From positions 996,001 to 1,060,000 of the forward strand of contig NZ_CP050137.1 in assembly GCF_013344685.1 (NCBI RefSeq): DNA of 64,000 bases, written 5' to 3'. Within the stretch, counting starts at the first letter, position 1, and every line of letters begins with the position of its first letter. Position numbers and translations under genes: made by a program. Under the pieces are notes generated by a model. That model was not told where the DNA came from. It ran no database searches and saw nothing but the letters and a program-made list of their open reading frames with translations. Source of the stretch: Sphingomonas sp. CL5.1 (GTDB taxonomy: Bacteria; Pseudomonadota; Alphaproteobacteria; Sphingomonadales; Sphingomonadaceae). Shown here in pieces: positions 25,415 through 36,394 of this stretch.

Positions 25415-26437
25415 TCAGCGCCCCAGCCGCCGGGCGCGCTCCGCCATGCCGAGCATCGCCTGATCGGCCAGCACGTTTCCAGCGGTCGCGCTCGCCACCA
25501 AAGACCGCTCGATCTGGCGCACGCGGCGCTGCGCCTCGACCAGCGCCTCCGGCGGCCACCGGCGCAGCGCGGCGGCGGTGGCGGCTTCCTCGCGAAAGAA
25601 CACGCGGTGGCGCTTGATGACCGAGGCGATATCGCCGCCCGCCGCGACGTCGGCGCGCATTTCCGCCAAAGCGCCCAGCCGGCGCGCGAGCTGGCGCAGC
25701 CACGGGATCGGCGAGCCGCCCGCCTCGCTCATCCGATGCAGCGCCGCGCCAAGCTCCGCGCTGCGCCCGGCGACCACCGCCTCGACGATCTCGGACATCT
25801 CCGCCTCGCCCAGATCCGCGCCGACCGCGTCGAGCGCATCGTCGTCGAGCTGCTGCGGCCGATCGGGCGCGGCATCGAGATAGAGCGCCAGCTTCTCCAG
25901 CTCCCGCGCCATCACCGCGCGATCGCCGCCGGTCGCCTGCACCAGTCGCCGCGCCGCACCGCCCATCGCGCGCAGGCCATGTTCACGGGCGAGCTGCGCC
26001 GCCAGCGCTTCCGCCCCCTCGCCGACCGGGACGTAGCAGGCGGTGGCGAGCGCCGAATCCGCCTCCAGCGCGCGCTTGACGAGCCGGCTGGTCGCCTTCG
26101 CGGAGGGCGCGATCATCACCACGGGATTGCCGGCGCGTTCCGCCGCGAGCAGCGCTTCGACCGCGGCGGTCGATTCGTCCCCCGCCCCTGTCACGCGGAT
26201 ATAGCGCGCGCCGCCGAACAGCGAGAGCGAGGCCGCCTCGTCGGCCAGCCGCGCCGCGTCCGATTTCAGCGCCGCGCCGTCGAGATCCATCCGCTCCGCC
26301 TCCGGCCCCATCGCGCGGCCAAGCCGCTCCGCCAGCGCCATCGCGCCGGATTCATCGGGTCCGTAGAGCAGATAGAGCCGGATATCCGCCGGCGGCCGAT
26401 CGAGCGCTGTCTTGATCCGCGTCTCGCTGGCCTTCAT
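25415..26437 (-). CDS. holA: DNA polymerase III subunit delta
   Basis: Clamp-loader delta subunit of 340 residues. The early YLLYGPDESGAMALAERL and the later TGGDRAVMARELEKLALYLD match the family, with a C-terminal helical collar domain. It lacks a functional P-loop, as expected for delta. It is the last gene of the DUF3576-leuS-lptE-holA run and overlaps lptE by 4 bp. Confidence 0.93.
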   Translation of the reverse strand: MKASETRIKTALDRPPADIRLYLLYGPDESGAMALAERLGRAMGPEAERMDLDGAALKSDAARLADEAASLSLFGGARYIRVTGAGDESTAAVEALLAAERAGNPVVMIAPSAKATSRLVKRALEADSALATACYVPVGEGAEALAAQLAREHGLRAMGGAARRLVQATGGDRAVMARELEKLALYLDAAPDRPQQLDDDALDAVGADLGEAEMSEIVEAVVAGRSAELGAALHRMSEAGGSPIPWLRQLARRLGALAEMRADVAAGGDIASVIKRHRVFFREEAATAAALRRWPPEALVEAQRRVRQIERSLVASATAGNVLADQAMLGMAERARRLGR

Positions 26438-26933
26438 TTCCGGGGCGTCTCGTTCCTCGCATAGAGCGCGACGCGGGCGACGATCTGGTCGGCGACGATC
26501 TCGCTCAGCCGCTCCAGCGCGGTGCTTTCCGCAGCGATCGTGGCATATTCGGAGGTGACGACATCGATGCCGGCGTCCGAGCCGGCGGTCGCGTCGAGCA
26601 CCACCGTGCCGGTATCGAGCGCGACGAGCTGATAGCGCGCGCGCAGGGTGCGGCGTTCGCGGGTGACGCTATTGTCGCTGCGCACCGCGAGGCCGACGAT
26701 CTTGTCGTCCAGCTTCACGTCGAGCCGGTAATGCGCCGTCGACGCCGCGCCGCCCTCGCCGAAGCGGTCGCGCAACGCATTGGCGACGAGCCAGCCCGAC
26801 TTGCCTTCGATCGGCGCGACCTCGACCTGCCCGAGCAGGTTCGCCACCGGGCCGGAGCCGCCCGCGGTATAGAGCGGCTGAAGCCCGCATCCGCCGAGCG
26901 GCAGCGCCAGCGCGAGCAAGGCGGCGAGCCGCT

Positions 26934-26937
<4 letters not shown>
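26434..26937 (-). CDS. lptE: LPS assembly lipoprotein LptE
   Basis: Outer-membrane lipoprotein of 167 residues that plugs the LptD barrel for LPS export. The signal peptide ends in lipobox [12 protein letters not shown], the typical LptE start. The rest is a mixed alpha/beta domain with [15 protein letters not shown] and an [13 protein letters not shown] helix. It sits between leuS and holA, as in many proteobacteria, with 4-bp overlaps on both sides. Confidence 0.92.
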
Positions 26938-29444
<2,507 letters not shown>

Positions 29445-29486
29445 TATCTCTTGTCGTTGAGGCGCGCGGAGGGGTTCACCCCCGCG

Positions 29487-29927
29487 TCAGCCGGTGATCG
29501 AGGCGCGGCGCAGGTCGCGGGCGCGGGTGAGGATGATATCCTCCAGCTTCTGCGTGGTGGACGCGGCCACCGGCGCGGAGACCCACTGGCCGTTCCGGTT
29601 CACCTCGCGCAGCGCCGCGACGCGCAGCGCATCGGCGCGCAGATCCTGATCGAGGATCGAGACGGTCACCTTCATCCGCTCGTTCGGCATCTGCGGATTG
29701 ACGTACCAGTCGGTGACGACGACGCCACCATTCGAATCCGTCTGGAGCAGGGGCATGAACGACAGCGTGTCCAGCGTCGCGCGCCACAGATAGGAATTGA
29801 CGCCGATCGTGGTGATCTTCGATGCGGCGAGATCGGCCTCCGGCCGGGCGCGATGATGCCCGCACGCGGTGAGGGCAAGGGCAGCGCCAACGGCTAGCGC
29901 GAGACGCAACGGGCGGAACATCGGCAT
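29487..29927 (-). CDS. DUF3576 lipoprotein
   Basis: Small lipoprotein of 146 residues. The signal peptide ends in LTACG. The mature part contains ITTIGVNSYLWRATLDTLSFMPL, the DUF3576 core, and a helical tail with DIILTRARDLR. The function is unknown; in alphaproteobacteria it often precedes leuS-lptE, suggesting an envelope role. I chose ATG 29927 (MPMFRPLRLAL) because longer starts spoil the signal peptide; ATG 29921 is also possible. Confidence 0.82.
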   Translation of the reverse strand: MPMFRPLRLALAVGAALALTACGHHRARPEADLAASKITTIGVNSYLWRATLDTLSFMPLLQTDSNGGVVVTDWYVNPQMPNERMKVTVSILDQDLRADALRVAALREVNRNGQWVSAPVAASTTQKLEDIILTRARDLRRASITG

Positions 29928-30126
29928 CGTCCTGAAAGCGAGGAAACAGCAGCGGCAACCTCTATAGACGCGCCCCGTTCCCCGCAAGCGGGGCGGATTC
30001 GCGCGGCGATCTGGCGGATGATGTGGGAGTCATGCAACACTTAGCAATAAAGCGACTCTTGTGATGGTGCGCCGGGATCGAATCGTGTTAGGCGTATTTT
30101 GATCCAAGTTCAGTTGGGGGTGACTC

Positions 30127-30855
30127 GTGGTCGCTATGCGCGCGATTGCTGGTGGAATGGTCGTGGCGCTCGTCGCCGCGGCTGCCGCCGTCGCGCCCGC
30201 GATCGGAGCCACCGAACTGGGTCAGCGCCCCGCCAAGAAAGCGGCCGCCACGCCGATATCCGCCCGCTTTTCCAGTGGCTTCACGCCGTCCGCCGCCGAT
30301 CCGCGGCTCGCCGCCGTGTTCGCGCGCGGGGGGCTGGACGGCGGTGATGTCGGCGAGTTCCGCTTCACCCCGGCCGAGACGCGACAGGGCAATCGCGCCG
30401 TCACCGTGGCGGTGCGCGCGCGCTCGAATCGAGTCGGCGACGGAACGACTCGCTTCGCCGCAAATGCGCCGACCGTGGGAATCGCGCCGATCGCCTATAA
30501 TCTGGGCGCCGCGATCGGCTGGCAGCGCTTCGCCGTGTCGGGTGACGTCTCGCGCGTCGATGTCGGCCCGCAGCCGGGCAGCCGCGAATCGACCGACGTG
30601 GCGGTCAGCTATTCGCTCAATCGCTTCACCGGCCGCGTGAAGGCCACCGCCGAGCGTCCGCTGGCCGGCGCGACGACCGCCGTGGACAACAATTCGAGCT
30701 ATGCGATCGACGTGGGCGGCTCCTATTCGCTGACCCGCAACATCGATCTCACCGCCGGCCTGCGCTACAAGAGCGAGCGTGAGCGGCTGACGCAGGTTGC
30801 CGACGACCGCCGCGACAGCCAGGCGGTCTACGTGGGCACCGCCTTCCGCTTCTGA
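30127..30855 (+). CDS. Putative outer-membrane beta-barrel protein
   Basis: Exported protein of 242 residues with an Ala-rich signal peptide (cleavage near AIGATE). The mature part alternates hydrophobic and polar residues in short strands (for example GIAPIAYNLGAAIGWQRFAVSGDVSRVD) and ends in YVGTAFRF, with the C-terminal Phe expected for BAM recognition. This fits a small porin-like barrel; I do not recognise a specific family. GGGGG at 30116-30120 supports the GTG start, and ATG 30136 is the alternative. Confidence 0.75.
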   Translation: MVAMRAIAGGMVVALVAAAAAVAPAIGATELGQRPAKKAAATPISARFSSGFTPSAADPRLAAVFARGGLDGGDVGEFRFTPAETRQGNRAVTVAVRARSNRVGDGTTRFAANAPTVGIAPIAYNLGAAIGWQRFAVSGDVSRVDVGPQPGSRESTDVAVSYSLNRFTGRVKATAERPLAGATTAVDNNSSYAIDVGGSYSLTRNIDLTAGLRYKSERERLTQVADDRRDSQAVYVGTAFRF

Positions 30856-30870
30856 CGCCGCCGGCGTCGT

Positions 30871-31380
30871 TCACAGCCACGCATCGATCGCCGCCCAGCC
30901 ATCGAATCCGGTGAGCAGCGCGTAGCGGCGCGCATCCATGCCGCCGAGCGCGATCCGCCGCGCCGGCAGGCCGCGCGCGATCGCCGCGGCGCGCCGCGCA
31001 CCAAGCGCCGGCGCGCCGGGATGCGAGCGGGTGGCGAAGACCGGCGAGACGAACAGCGCGTCGGCGCCGCGTCGCACCCCCTCCACCGCCTCGCGCCGCG
31101 AATGCGCCGGCCATGTCGTGATTCCCGGCCCGCTGCGGCCATGCGTCCCCATCTCGCCGGACAAGCGCGCCGCGCCCGCGCGCACCAGCACCAGCCCGCG
31201 CGCCCGCGCGATCCTCAACAGCCGCGCGAACAATCGGCGGCGCTCGGCGGCCGGCGTGTCGTAATGGCGAAAGACGATGCCCGATCCGCGCGGCAGGCGG
31301 CTTACCGCGCGCCACAGCCCCTCGCCCATCCGCTCGTCGGTCATCAGCCAAAGGCACGGGACGGGGTGGCGGCGGGACAT
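30871..31380 (-). CDS. ThiE/TenI-like protein
   Basis: Protein of 169 residues resembling thiamine-phosphate synthase: ALFVSPVFATRSHPGAPALG corresponds to the phosphate-binding loop and RIALGGMDARRY to the late GG motif. It is shorter than genuine ThiE (about 210) and its N-terminal strands look reduced, so catalytic activity is doubtful. Start ATG 31380 gives MSRRHPVPCLWLMTDERM, a plausible beta-1. The gene is divergent from yggS with 22 bp between starts. Confidence 0.7.
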   Translation of the reverse strand: MSRRHPVPCLWLMTDERMGEGLWRAVSRLPRGSGIVFRHYDTPAAERRRLFARLLRIARARGLVLVRAGAARLSGEMGTHGRSGPGITTWPAHSRREAVEGVRRGADALFVSPVFATRSHPGAPALGARRAAAIARGLPARRIALGGMDARRYALLTGFDGWAAIDAWL

Positions 31381-31402
31381 CGCGCTTCCTATAGCGCCGA
31401 CC

Positions 31403-32077
31403 ATGCCTTCCGCCGAGATGTCTCCCGCCGCGCGCCTCGCCTCGATCAACGAGCGGATCGCCCGCGCCGCCAAGCCGGCGCGCCGCTCGCCCGCCGATAT
31501 CACTCTGATCGCCGTCTCCAAGACGCATCCGGCCGAGGCGATCACGCCGCTGCTCGCCGCCGGCCAACGCGATTTCGGCGAGAATCGCGTGGCTGAGGCG
31601 CAGGCGAAATGGCCCGCGCTGCGCGAGGCATGGCCTGATGCCCGGCTGCACCTGATCGGCCAGCTCCAGTCGAACAAGGCCGCCGAGGCGGTGGCGCTGG
31701 CGGACGCGATCCATGCGGTCGACCGCCCTTCTCTGGTCGCCGCACTGGCCAGGGCGATGGATGCGCAGGGCAAGCGCCCGGCCTGCTTCGTCCAGGTCAA
31801 TATCGGCGCGGAAGCGCAGAAGGGCGGCTGCGCGATCGACGCCCTGCCGGAGCTGCTGGCCGAGGTGCGCGCCGCCGACCTGCCGCTCGCCGGGCTGATG
31901 TGCCTGCCTCCCGCCGGGGTGGAAGCGGCACCCTATTTCGCGCTGCTGGCGAAGCTGGCGCGCGACAACGGCGTCGCGGGCCTCAGCATGGGCATGTCCG
32001 ACGATTTCGAGACGGCGGTGATGATCGGCGCGACCCATGTCCGCGTCGGCAGCGCGCTGTTCGGCGCGCGCGCATGA
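31403..32077 (+). CDS. yggS: YggS/PROSC family PLP homeostasis protein
   Basis: Pyridoxal-phosphate-binding TIM-barrel protein of 224 residues that buffers PLP. The PLP lysine lies in LIAVSKTHPAEAI. FGENRVAEAQAKW, HLIGQLQSNKA and SMGMSDDFETAVMIGATHVRVGSALFG are diagnostic. It is cytosolic. It overlaps the downstream HAD gene by 4 bp. Confidence 0.95.
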   Translation: MPSAEMSPAARLASINERIARAAKPARRSPADITLIAVSKTHPAEAITPLLAAGQRDFGENRVAEAQAKWPALREAWPDARLHLIGQLQSNKAAEAVALADAIHAVDRPSLVAALARAMDAQGKRPACFVQVNIGAEAQKGGCAIDALPELLAEVRAADLPLAGLMCLPPAGVEAAPYFALLAKLARDNGVAGLSMGMSDDFETAVMIGATHVRVGSALFGARA

Positions 32078-32736
32078 AGGTCGACGCGATCCTGTTCGAT
32101 TTCGACGGCGTGCTGATCGAGAGCGAGGCGATCGGCAACCGCCAGATCGCGGACTATCTCACCGGCATCGGCCATCCGACCAGCCTCGAAGAATCCATGG
32201 CCAATTTCATGGGCCTTTCCGGCGCGGACTTCCTCCGCCGGATCGAGCAATGGATCGGCCGCCCGATCCCGGACGATTTCCACGAGGCGCGCAAGGCCGA
32301 GGACGCGCGCGTGATGGCCGAGGGGATCGAGGCGGTGGCCGGCGCGGTCGCCTTCGTCGAATCTTTGCCCGACAGCCTGCCGCGCGCGATCGTCTCGTCC
32401 AGCTCGACGCGCTGGATTCGTCGGCACCTCGATCATATCGGGCTGACCGGCATGTTCGGCGACCATATCTATTCCGGGCGCGAGCATGTCGAGCGCGGCA
32501 AGCCCGCGCCCGATCTCTATCTTTATGCGGCGCGGCAACTCGGCGTACCGATCGAGCGCGCCGCGATCATCGAGGATTCGCCGGTCGGCGCGACGGGAGC
32601 GGTCGCGTCAGGCGGTCACGTCGTCGGACTATGCGCCGGCAGCCATTGCGCGCCCGATCACGACCGGAAGCTCCGCGCGCTCGGCGTCCACGTCATCGCG
32701 CACGATTTCGGCGATGTCGCGCGCCTGCTCGGCTGA
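32074..32736 (+). CDS. HAD-superfamily hydrolase
   Basis: Haloacid-dehalogenase phosphatase of 220 residues, subfamily IA. Motif I FDFDGVLIESE (nucleophile Asp), motif II SSSS, motif III Lys in GKPAPDLYL and motif IV IEDSPVGATGA are all visible, with a helical cap between. The substrate may be a sugar phosphate or phosphoglycolate but cannot be named. It is translationally coupled to yggS. Confidence 0.88.
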   Translation: MKVDAILFDFDGVLIESEAIGNRQIADYLTGIGHPTSLEESMANFMGLSGADFLRRIEQWIGRPIPDDFHEARKAEDARVMAEGIEAVAGAVAFVESLPDSLPRAIVSSSSTRWIRRHLDHIGLTGMFGDHIYSGREHVERGKPAPDLYLYAARQLGVPIERAAIIEDSPVGATGAVASGGHVVGLCAGSHCAPDHDRKLRALGVHVIAHDFGDVARLLG

Positions 32737-32775
32737 CGCTTCCCCACGCCGTCCGCTGCGGTTACAGGCAATGGC

Positions 32776-33558
32776 GTGAAGATCGTAAGCTGGAACATCA
32801 ATTCGGTGCGCTTCCGCATCGAGATCGTCGAACAATTCCTTCGCGAGGCGTCACCCGACATCTTGTGCCTCCAGGAAACCAAGGTGATCGACGCCGATTT
32901 CCCGGCGGAGGCGTTCCGCCGGCTCGGCTACCCTCATATCCTGATCCACGGCCAGCGGATGCACCACGGTGTCGCGATCATCAGCCGCGTGCCGCTGGCG
33001 GAGGATGACCGGCTCGACTGGCAGGCCAATCGCGAGGCGCGGCATATCGGCGTGCGGCTCGCCAACGGGGTGCGGCTGGAGAACGTCTATGTGCCGGCGG
33101 GCGGGGACGTGCCGGACCGCGCATTGAATCCGAAATTCGGCCAGAAGCTCGATTTCGTCGGGCGCATGACCGACTGGTCCCAACGGCTCGACCGGCCGAC
33201 GATCCTCACCGGCGATTTCAACATCGCGCCGCTGCCCAGCGACGTGTGGAGCCACAAGGCGCTGCTCAAGGTGGTCAGCCACACGCCGGTCGAGGTGGAG
33301 GCGCTCGACCGGCTGAAGGGGTCGAACGACTGGGTCGATCTCGGACGGCATTTCCACCCCGCCCCGGCGCGGCTGCATACCTGGTGGAGCTATCGCTCGC
33401 CCGACTGGACGAAGAACGATCGCGGCCGCCGGCTCGATCACATGTGGGCGACCGGCGAGGTGGCGAAGGCGGCGCGCACGCACCATGTGTTCGAGGAATG
33501 CCGTAGCTGGATCAAGCCTTCGGACCATGTGCCGATCATGACCGAGTTCGATTTTTGA
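32776..33558 (+). CDS. xthA: Exodeoxyribonuclease III
   Basis: AP endonuclease and 3'-5' exonuclease of base-excision repair, 260 residues. Motifs are intact: SWNINSVR, LCLQETK (metal Glu), GDFNIAP, and SDHVPI at the C-terminus (catalytic His). The GTG at 32776 gives MKIVSWNINS, the family start. Its stop overlaps the ribA TTG start. Confidence 0.95.
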   Translation: MKIVSWNINSVRFRIEIVEQFLREASPDILCLQETKVIDADFPAEAFRRLGYPHILIHGQRMHHGVAIISRVPLAEDDRLDWQANREARHIGVRLANGVRLENVYVPAGGDVPDRALNPKFGQKLDFVGRMTDWSQRLDRPTILTGDFNIAPLPSDVWSHKALLKVVSHTPVEVEALDRLKGSNDWVDLGRHFHPAPARLHTWWSYRSPDWTKNDRGRRLDHMWATGEVAKAARTHHVFEECRSWIKPSDHVPIMTEFDF

Positions 33559-34604
33559 CCGACCCGCGCCAGACCGCGCGCGCGATCGACGCGCTGCGGC
33601 GCGGCTGGCCGATCCGCATCGGCGCGCTGGCGCTGCTGCCGATCGAGACGGCGGACGCGGTGCGGCTCGCCGCGTTCGATCCCGCCGGCAACGCGCCGGT
33701 GCTGCTCTCCGCCGGCCGCGCGGTGACGCTGAAGCTCGCCAACCAGCGCGAGGCGGCCGCGCCCGACGCGCCGGTGCTGGTCGATCGCGCGCCGTGGATC
33801 GATTTCGCGGCGGCGACCGCGCTGGCCGATCCGCAACTCGATCTCGCGACGCCGCTCAAGGGGCCGTTCCGCGCGATCCATGTCGATCATTCCGAGGATG
33901 CCGCCGCCGCGCTGCGTCTCGCGCGGATCGCCGGGCTGCTTCCCGCCTTCTTCGCGCTGCCGGGCGGCGCTGGCGACGTGTCGATCGGCCCGGCCGACAT
34001 CGACGCGCATGAGGAAGCGGCGCGCCTCACCATCGCGGCGCGCGCGCGGCTGCCGGTCGCCCATGCCGAGGATGCGGAGATCGTCGCCTTCCGCACGCCG
34101 GAATCGCCCGGCGAGCATATCGCGCTGCTGATCGGCGAGCCGAACGGCCAGGCGCCGCTCGTCCGGCTGCACAGCGAATGCCTCACCGGCGACGCGCTCG
34201 GCAGCCTGAAATGCGATTGCGGACCACAGCTCGACGCCGCGATCAGGGCGATCGAGGCGAGCGGGTGGGGGATATTGCTCTACTTGCGGCAGGAAGGACG
34301 CGGGATCGGATTGGTCAACAAGCTGCGCGCCTATGCCTTGCAGGATCAGGGATTCGATACGGTCGACGCCAATACCCGGCTGGGATTCGCGATCGACGCA
34401 CGCGATTTCGGCGTCGCGGCGCGGATGCTCAAGCTGCTCGGGCAGGACGAGATACGACTGCTGACCAATAACCCGGCGAAGGTCGCGGGGCTCCAGCAAG
34501 CCGGAATCCGCGTCGTCGAACGCGTGGCGCATGCGCTGCCGCCCAATCGGCACAATGAACGCTATCTGGCGACGAAACGCGACCGCACCGGCCACCAGCT
34601 ATAG
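33555..34604 (+). CDS. ribA: GTP cyclohydrolase II
   Basis: First step of riboflavin synthesis from GTP. The C-terminal catalytic domain carries the zinc cysteines in SECLTGDALGSLKCDCG, then RQEGRGIGL and a late LLTNNPAKV. The first 150 residues form an extra N-terminal domain, not a clear RibB; this long form (349 residues) occurs in alphaproteobacteria. The start is TTG at 33555, overlapping the xthA stop; there is no ATG in the correct place. Confidence 0.92.
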   Translation: MTDPRQTARAIDALRRGWPIRIGALALLPIETADAVRLAAFDPAGNAPVLLSAGRAVTLKLANQREAAAPDAPVLVDRAPWIDFAAATALADPQLDLATPLKGPFRAIHVDHSEDAAAALRLARIAGLLPAFFALPGGAGDVSIGPADIDAHEEAARLTIAARARLPVAHAEDAEIVAFRTPESPGEHIALLIGEPNGQAPLVRLHSECLTGDALGSLKCDCGPQLDAAIRAIEASGWGILLYLRQEGRGIGLVNKLRAYALQDQGFDTVDANTRLGFAIDARDFGVAARMLKLLGQDEIRLLTNNPAKVAGLQQAGIRVVERVAHALPPNRHNERYLATKRDRTGHQL

Positions 34605-34608
34605 CGCC

Positions 34609-34650
34609 AAAACGCTAAGGCCCCCGCTCCGGGGGCTTGGAGCGAGGGCC
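34609..34650 (-). terminator. Hairpin terminator read on the minus strand
   Basis: On the minus strand GGCCCTCGCTCC and GGAGCGGGGGCC pair over 12 bp around an AAGCCCCC loop, then comes TTAGCGTTTT. The one non-Watson-Crick pair is G-U on this strand but would be A-C on the other, which argues that the minus-strand RNA is the functional one. It ends transcription from the lolA side, and might also serve ribA. Confidence 0.6.
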
Positions 34651-34761
34651 AGCCTGACGTTCGTCACGCAGGGGGAAACGGGGAAATCCAGGCAACAGGG
34701 GGAAAATCCCAGAGCCCCGCGTCCACCTCGCTCTTCTAGGCCAAAAAACCTGTCGCTTCGG
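34609..34761 (-). ncRNA. Candidate small RNA or long 3' UTR after lolA
   Basis: The 180-bp gap between convergent ribA and lolA has no coding frame I trust. Read leftward it contains three related C-rich blocks (TTTTCCCCCTG, ATTTCCCCG, GTTTCCCCCTG), a small TGACG-AA-CGTCA hairpin and the strong terminator above. TACAAT (34773-34768, minus strand) could be a -10, but no good -35 is seen. It may therefore be processed from the lolA transcript instead. It matches no RNA family that I recognise. Confidence 0.4.
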
Positions 34762-34784
34762 TGAACGATTGTAAGAAAAGACCG

Positions 34785-35402
34785 CTAGCTGCGCGCCGAA
34801 TTCCTCCGCGGGTCGCTCCAGCGGAACGTCCCGTCGTCAACCGGGGTGTTGAAGCGCTGATCCGACAGGCGGATCGTGGTGCGGTTGCCCTGGCTGTCGA
34901 GCATCACCCAGCCCTGCAACATCAGCCCGCCCGGCGCGCCCTCGTCACGCGCGAAGACCAGGGTGATGCGGCCGTATTCGGGGTGTTTCGCGTCATAGCC
35001 CTCCACCGACAGCACGCGCGGGTCGGCCGAGGGCACCACCTTGGCATAGCCGCTGATGTCCTTGTTCGGATTGATCAGCACGCCCAGCGGCGTGTTGCCG
35101 ATCGGCCAGCGCTGCACCTGCTTCACCGAATAATCGATGAAGGTCAGCGCCTTGCCGTCGCCGACGATCAGGATCGGCACGCCCTTCTCATATTGGAAGC
35201 GGATCTTGCCGGGTTTCTTGAGCGTCAGCGTGCCGGTCAGCACCTTGCCGTTGCGGTCGGTCTGGGTGAAGGCCGCCGTCATGCTCGACACCGCCGCGAG
35301 ATGACGCTGCACCTGCGCGAGATCGCCGGTCTGCGCGGCGGCGGGAACGGCCATGGCGATCGCCGCGACGGGCAGGAACATTCTCATATCCATAAGCCGC
35401 AC
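34785..35402 (-). CDS. lolA: Outer-membrane lipoprotein carrier protein LolA-like
   Basis: Periplasmic chaperone of 205 residues that carries lipoproteins from LolCDE to the outer membrane. The signal peptide ends at AVPAAAQ. SSMTAAFTQTDRNGKVLTGTLTLKKPGKIRFQYE and the VGDGKALTFIDYSVKQV strand are LolA hallmarks. An inner in-frame ATG (MDMRMFLP) could be the true start. It is followed by the candidate sRNA region. Confidence 0.92.
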   Translation of the reverse strand: MRLMDMRMFLPVAAIAMAVPAAAQTGDLAQVQRHLAAVSSMTAAFTQTDRNGKVLTGTLTLKKPGKIRFQYEKGVPILIVGDGKALTFIDYSVKQVQRWPIGNTPLGVLINPNKDISGYAKVVPSADPRVLSVEGYDAKHPEYGRITLVFARDEGAPGGLMLQGWVMLDSQGNRTTIRLSDQRFNTPVDDGTFRWSDPRRNSARS

Positions 35403-35441
35403 TATCCCCTCCGCGCGTTGAATGCACCGTGAACCCGATGT

Positions 35442-36161
35442 TCAGAACAGCGACACCAGCCCCTGCGTGCCATGGGTGCCGATCCAGCCTTCGTAGATCA
35501 TCTTGAGCGCGACGAAGAGGATCACCGCAAGCCCGACATAGGCGATCCAGCGATAACGATCGATGATCCGCGCGATCAGGTTCGCCGCGACGCCCATCAG
35601 CACGACCGAGAGCAACAGGCCGACGACGAGGATGCCGGGATGCGCCCGCGCCGCCCCCGCTACCGCCAGCACGTTGTCGAGGCTCATCGACACGTCCGCC
35701 ACCGCCACCGCCCATGCCGCCGCCGCGAAGCTGCGCGCGGGGGCAAGGCCCGATTGCTGGGTATCGTCGGCAAGATCGGCCGCATGCCCGCCGCTCCTGA
35801 TCTCGCGCCAGAACTTCCAGCTCACCCACAGGAGCAGCAGCCCGCCGGCGAAGATCAGCCCGACGATGCCCATCAGCCAGGTGACGATCAGCGCGAACAG
35901 GATGCGCAGCACCAGCGCCGCGCCGATGCCGATCATGATGACCTTGCGGCGTTGTTCCGCCGGCAGCCCGGCGGCGAGCGCCCCCACGACGATCGCATTG
36001 TCGCCGGCCAGCACGAGATCGATCATCAGCACCTGCCCGAACGCGGCCAGCGCCGCCGGATCGGTAAGATTCGAGAAATCGGCGATGATGTGCCGCCAGA
36101 TATCGGCGAGCGAGCCCGGCCCCTGCACGGCGGCCGCGGCGGCGAGGAAAGTGAGGATCAA
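35442..36161 (-). CDS. TerC/YjbE-family integral membrane protein
   Basis: Membrane protein of 239 residues with about seven hydrophobic segments. Two TerC motifs with membrane acids are clear: DLVLAGDNAIVVG (about 51-63) and DVSMSLDNVLAVAG (about 156-169), which likely bind a metal ion such as Mn2+. The family is linked to tellurite resistance and metal homeostasis. It lies between rho and lolA on the same strand, separated from rho by repeat copy C. Confidence 0.9.
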   Translation of the reverse strand: MILTFLAAAAAVQGPGSLADIWRHIIADFSNLTDPAALAAFGQVLMIDLVLAGDNAIVVGALAAGLPAEQRRKVIMIGIGAALVLRILFALIVTWLMGIVGLIFAGGLLLLWVSWKFWREIRSGGHAADLADDTQQSGLAPARSFAAAAWAVAVADVSMSLDNVLAVAGAARAHPGILVVGLLLSVVLMGVAANLIARIIDRYRWIAYVGLAVILFVALKMIYEGWIGTHGTQGLVSLF

Positions 36162-36296
36162 CGCGAAAGCTCCCGGATTGCGTCACCGGCACGAACGGCG
36201 GAGCCGGCGCTTCGGTTGCGCCGCCGTGTTACAGGGCTGCGGGAACGGGCGCCATGGGTTTGCTTGGAGAGCGGCCTCGCGGTCTTGCGCCGAGTG

Positions 36297-36354
36297 GCGA
36301 CGCGGCGAAGCCGCGCCGTCGGACGGGTTCGCTGCGCGACCCGCCGGCCGAACC
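36297..36354. repeat. Dispersed hairpin repeat, copy C
   Basis: Third copy of the repeat at 3055 and 4178, with the left hairpin GCGACGCGGC-GAA-GCCGCG and the right block GGACGGGTTCGCTGCGCGACCCGCC. Against copies A and B it has one T-to-C change in the left hairpin and one missing G in the right loop. The trailing GGCCGAACCG resembles copy A (GGCCGGACCG). It lies downstream of rho and upstream of terC. Confidence 0.72.
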
Positions 36355-36363
36355 GGTGTGAGT

Positions 36364-36384
36364 CCTGCGCCGGCACGGCGCAGG
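36364..36384 (-). terminator. Hairpin just after rho
   Basis: CCTGCGCC and GGCGCAGG form an 8-bp perfect stem around a 5-base loop, 11 bp past the rho stop codon. There is no U-tract, so it may stabilise the 3' end or assist Rho-dependent termination rather than act alone. Confidence 0.45.
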
Positions 36385-36394
36385 CCACGCTCGG

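Noticed and set aside
29980..29993. CCCCGCAAGCGGGG hairpin upstream of the DUF3576 gene as a regulator
   Set aside because: Short stem with a four-base loop, no U-tract, no conserved flank; it could be chance in GC-rich sequence.
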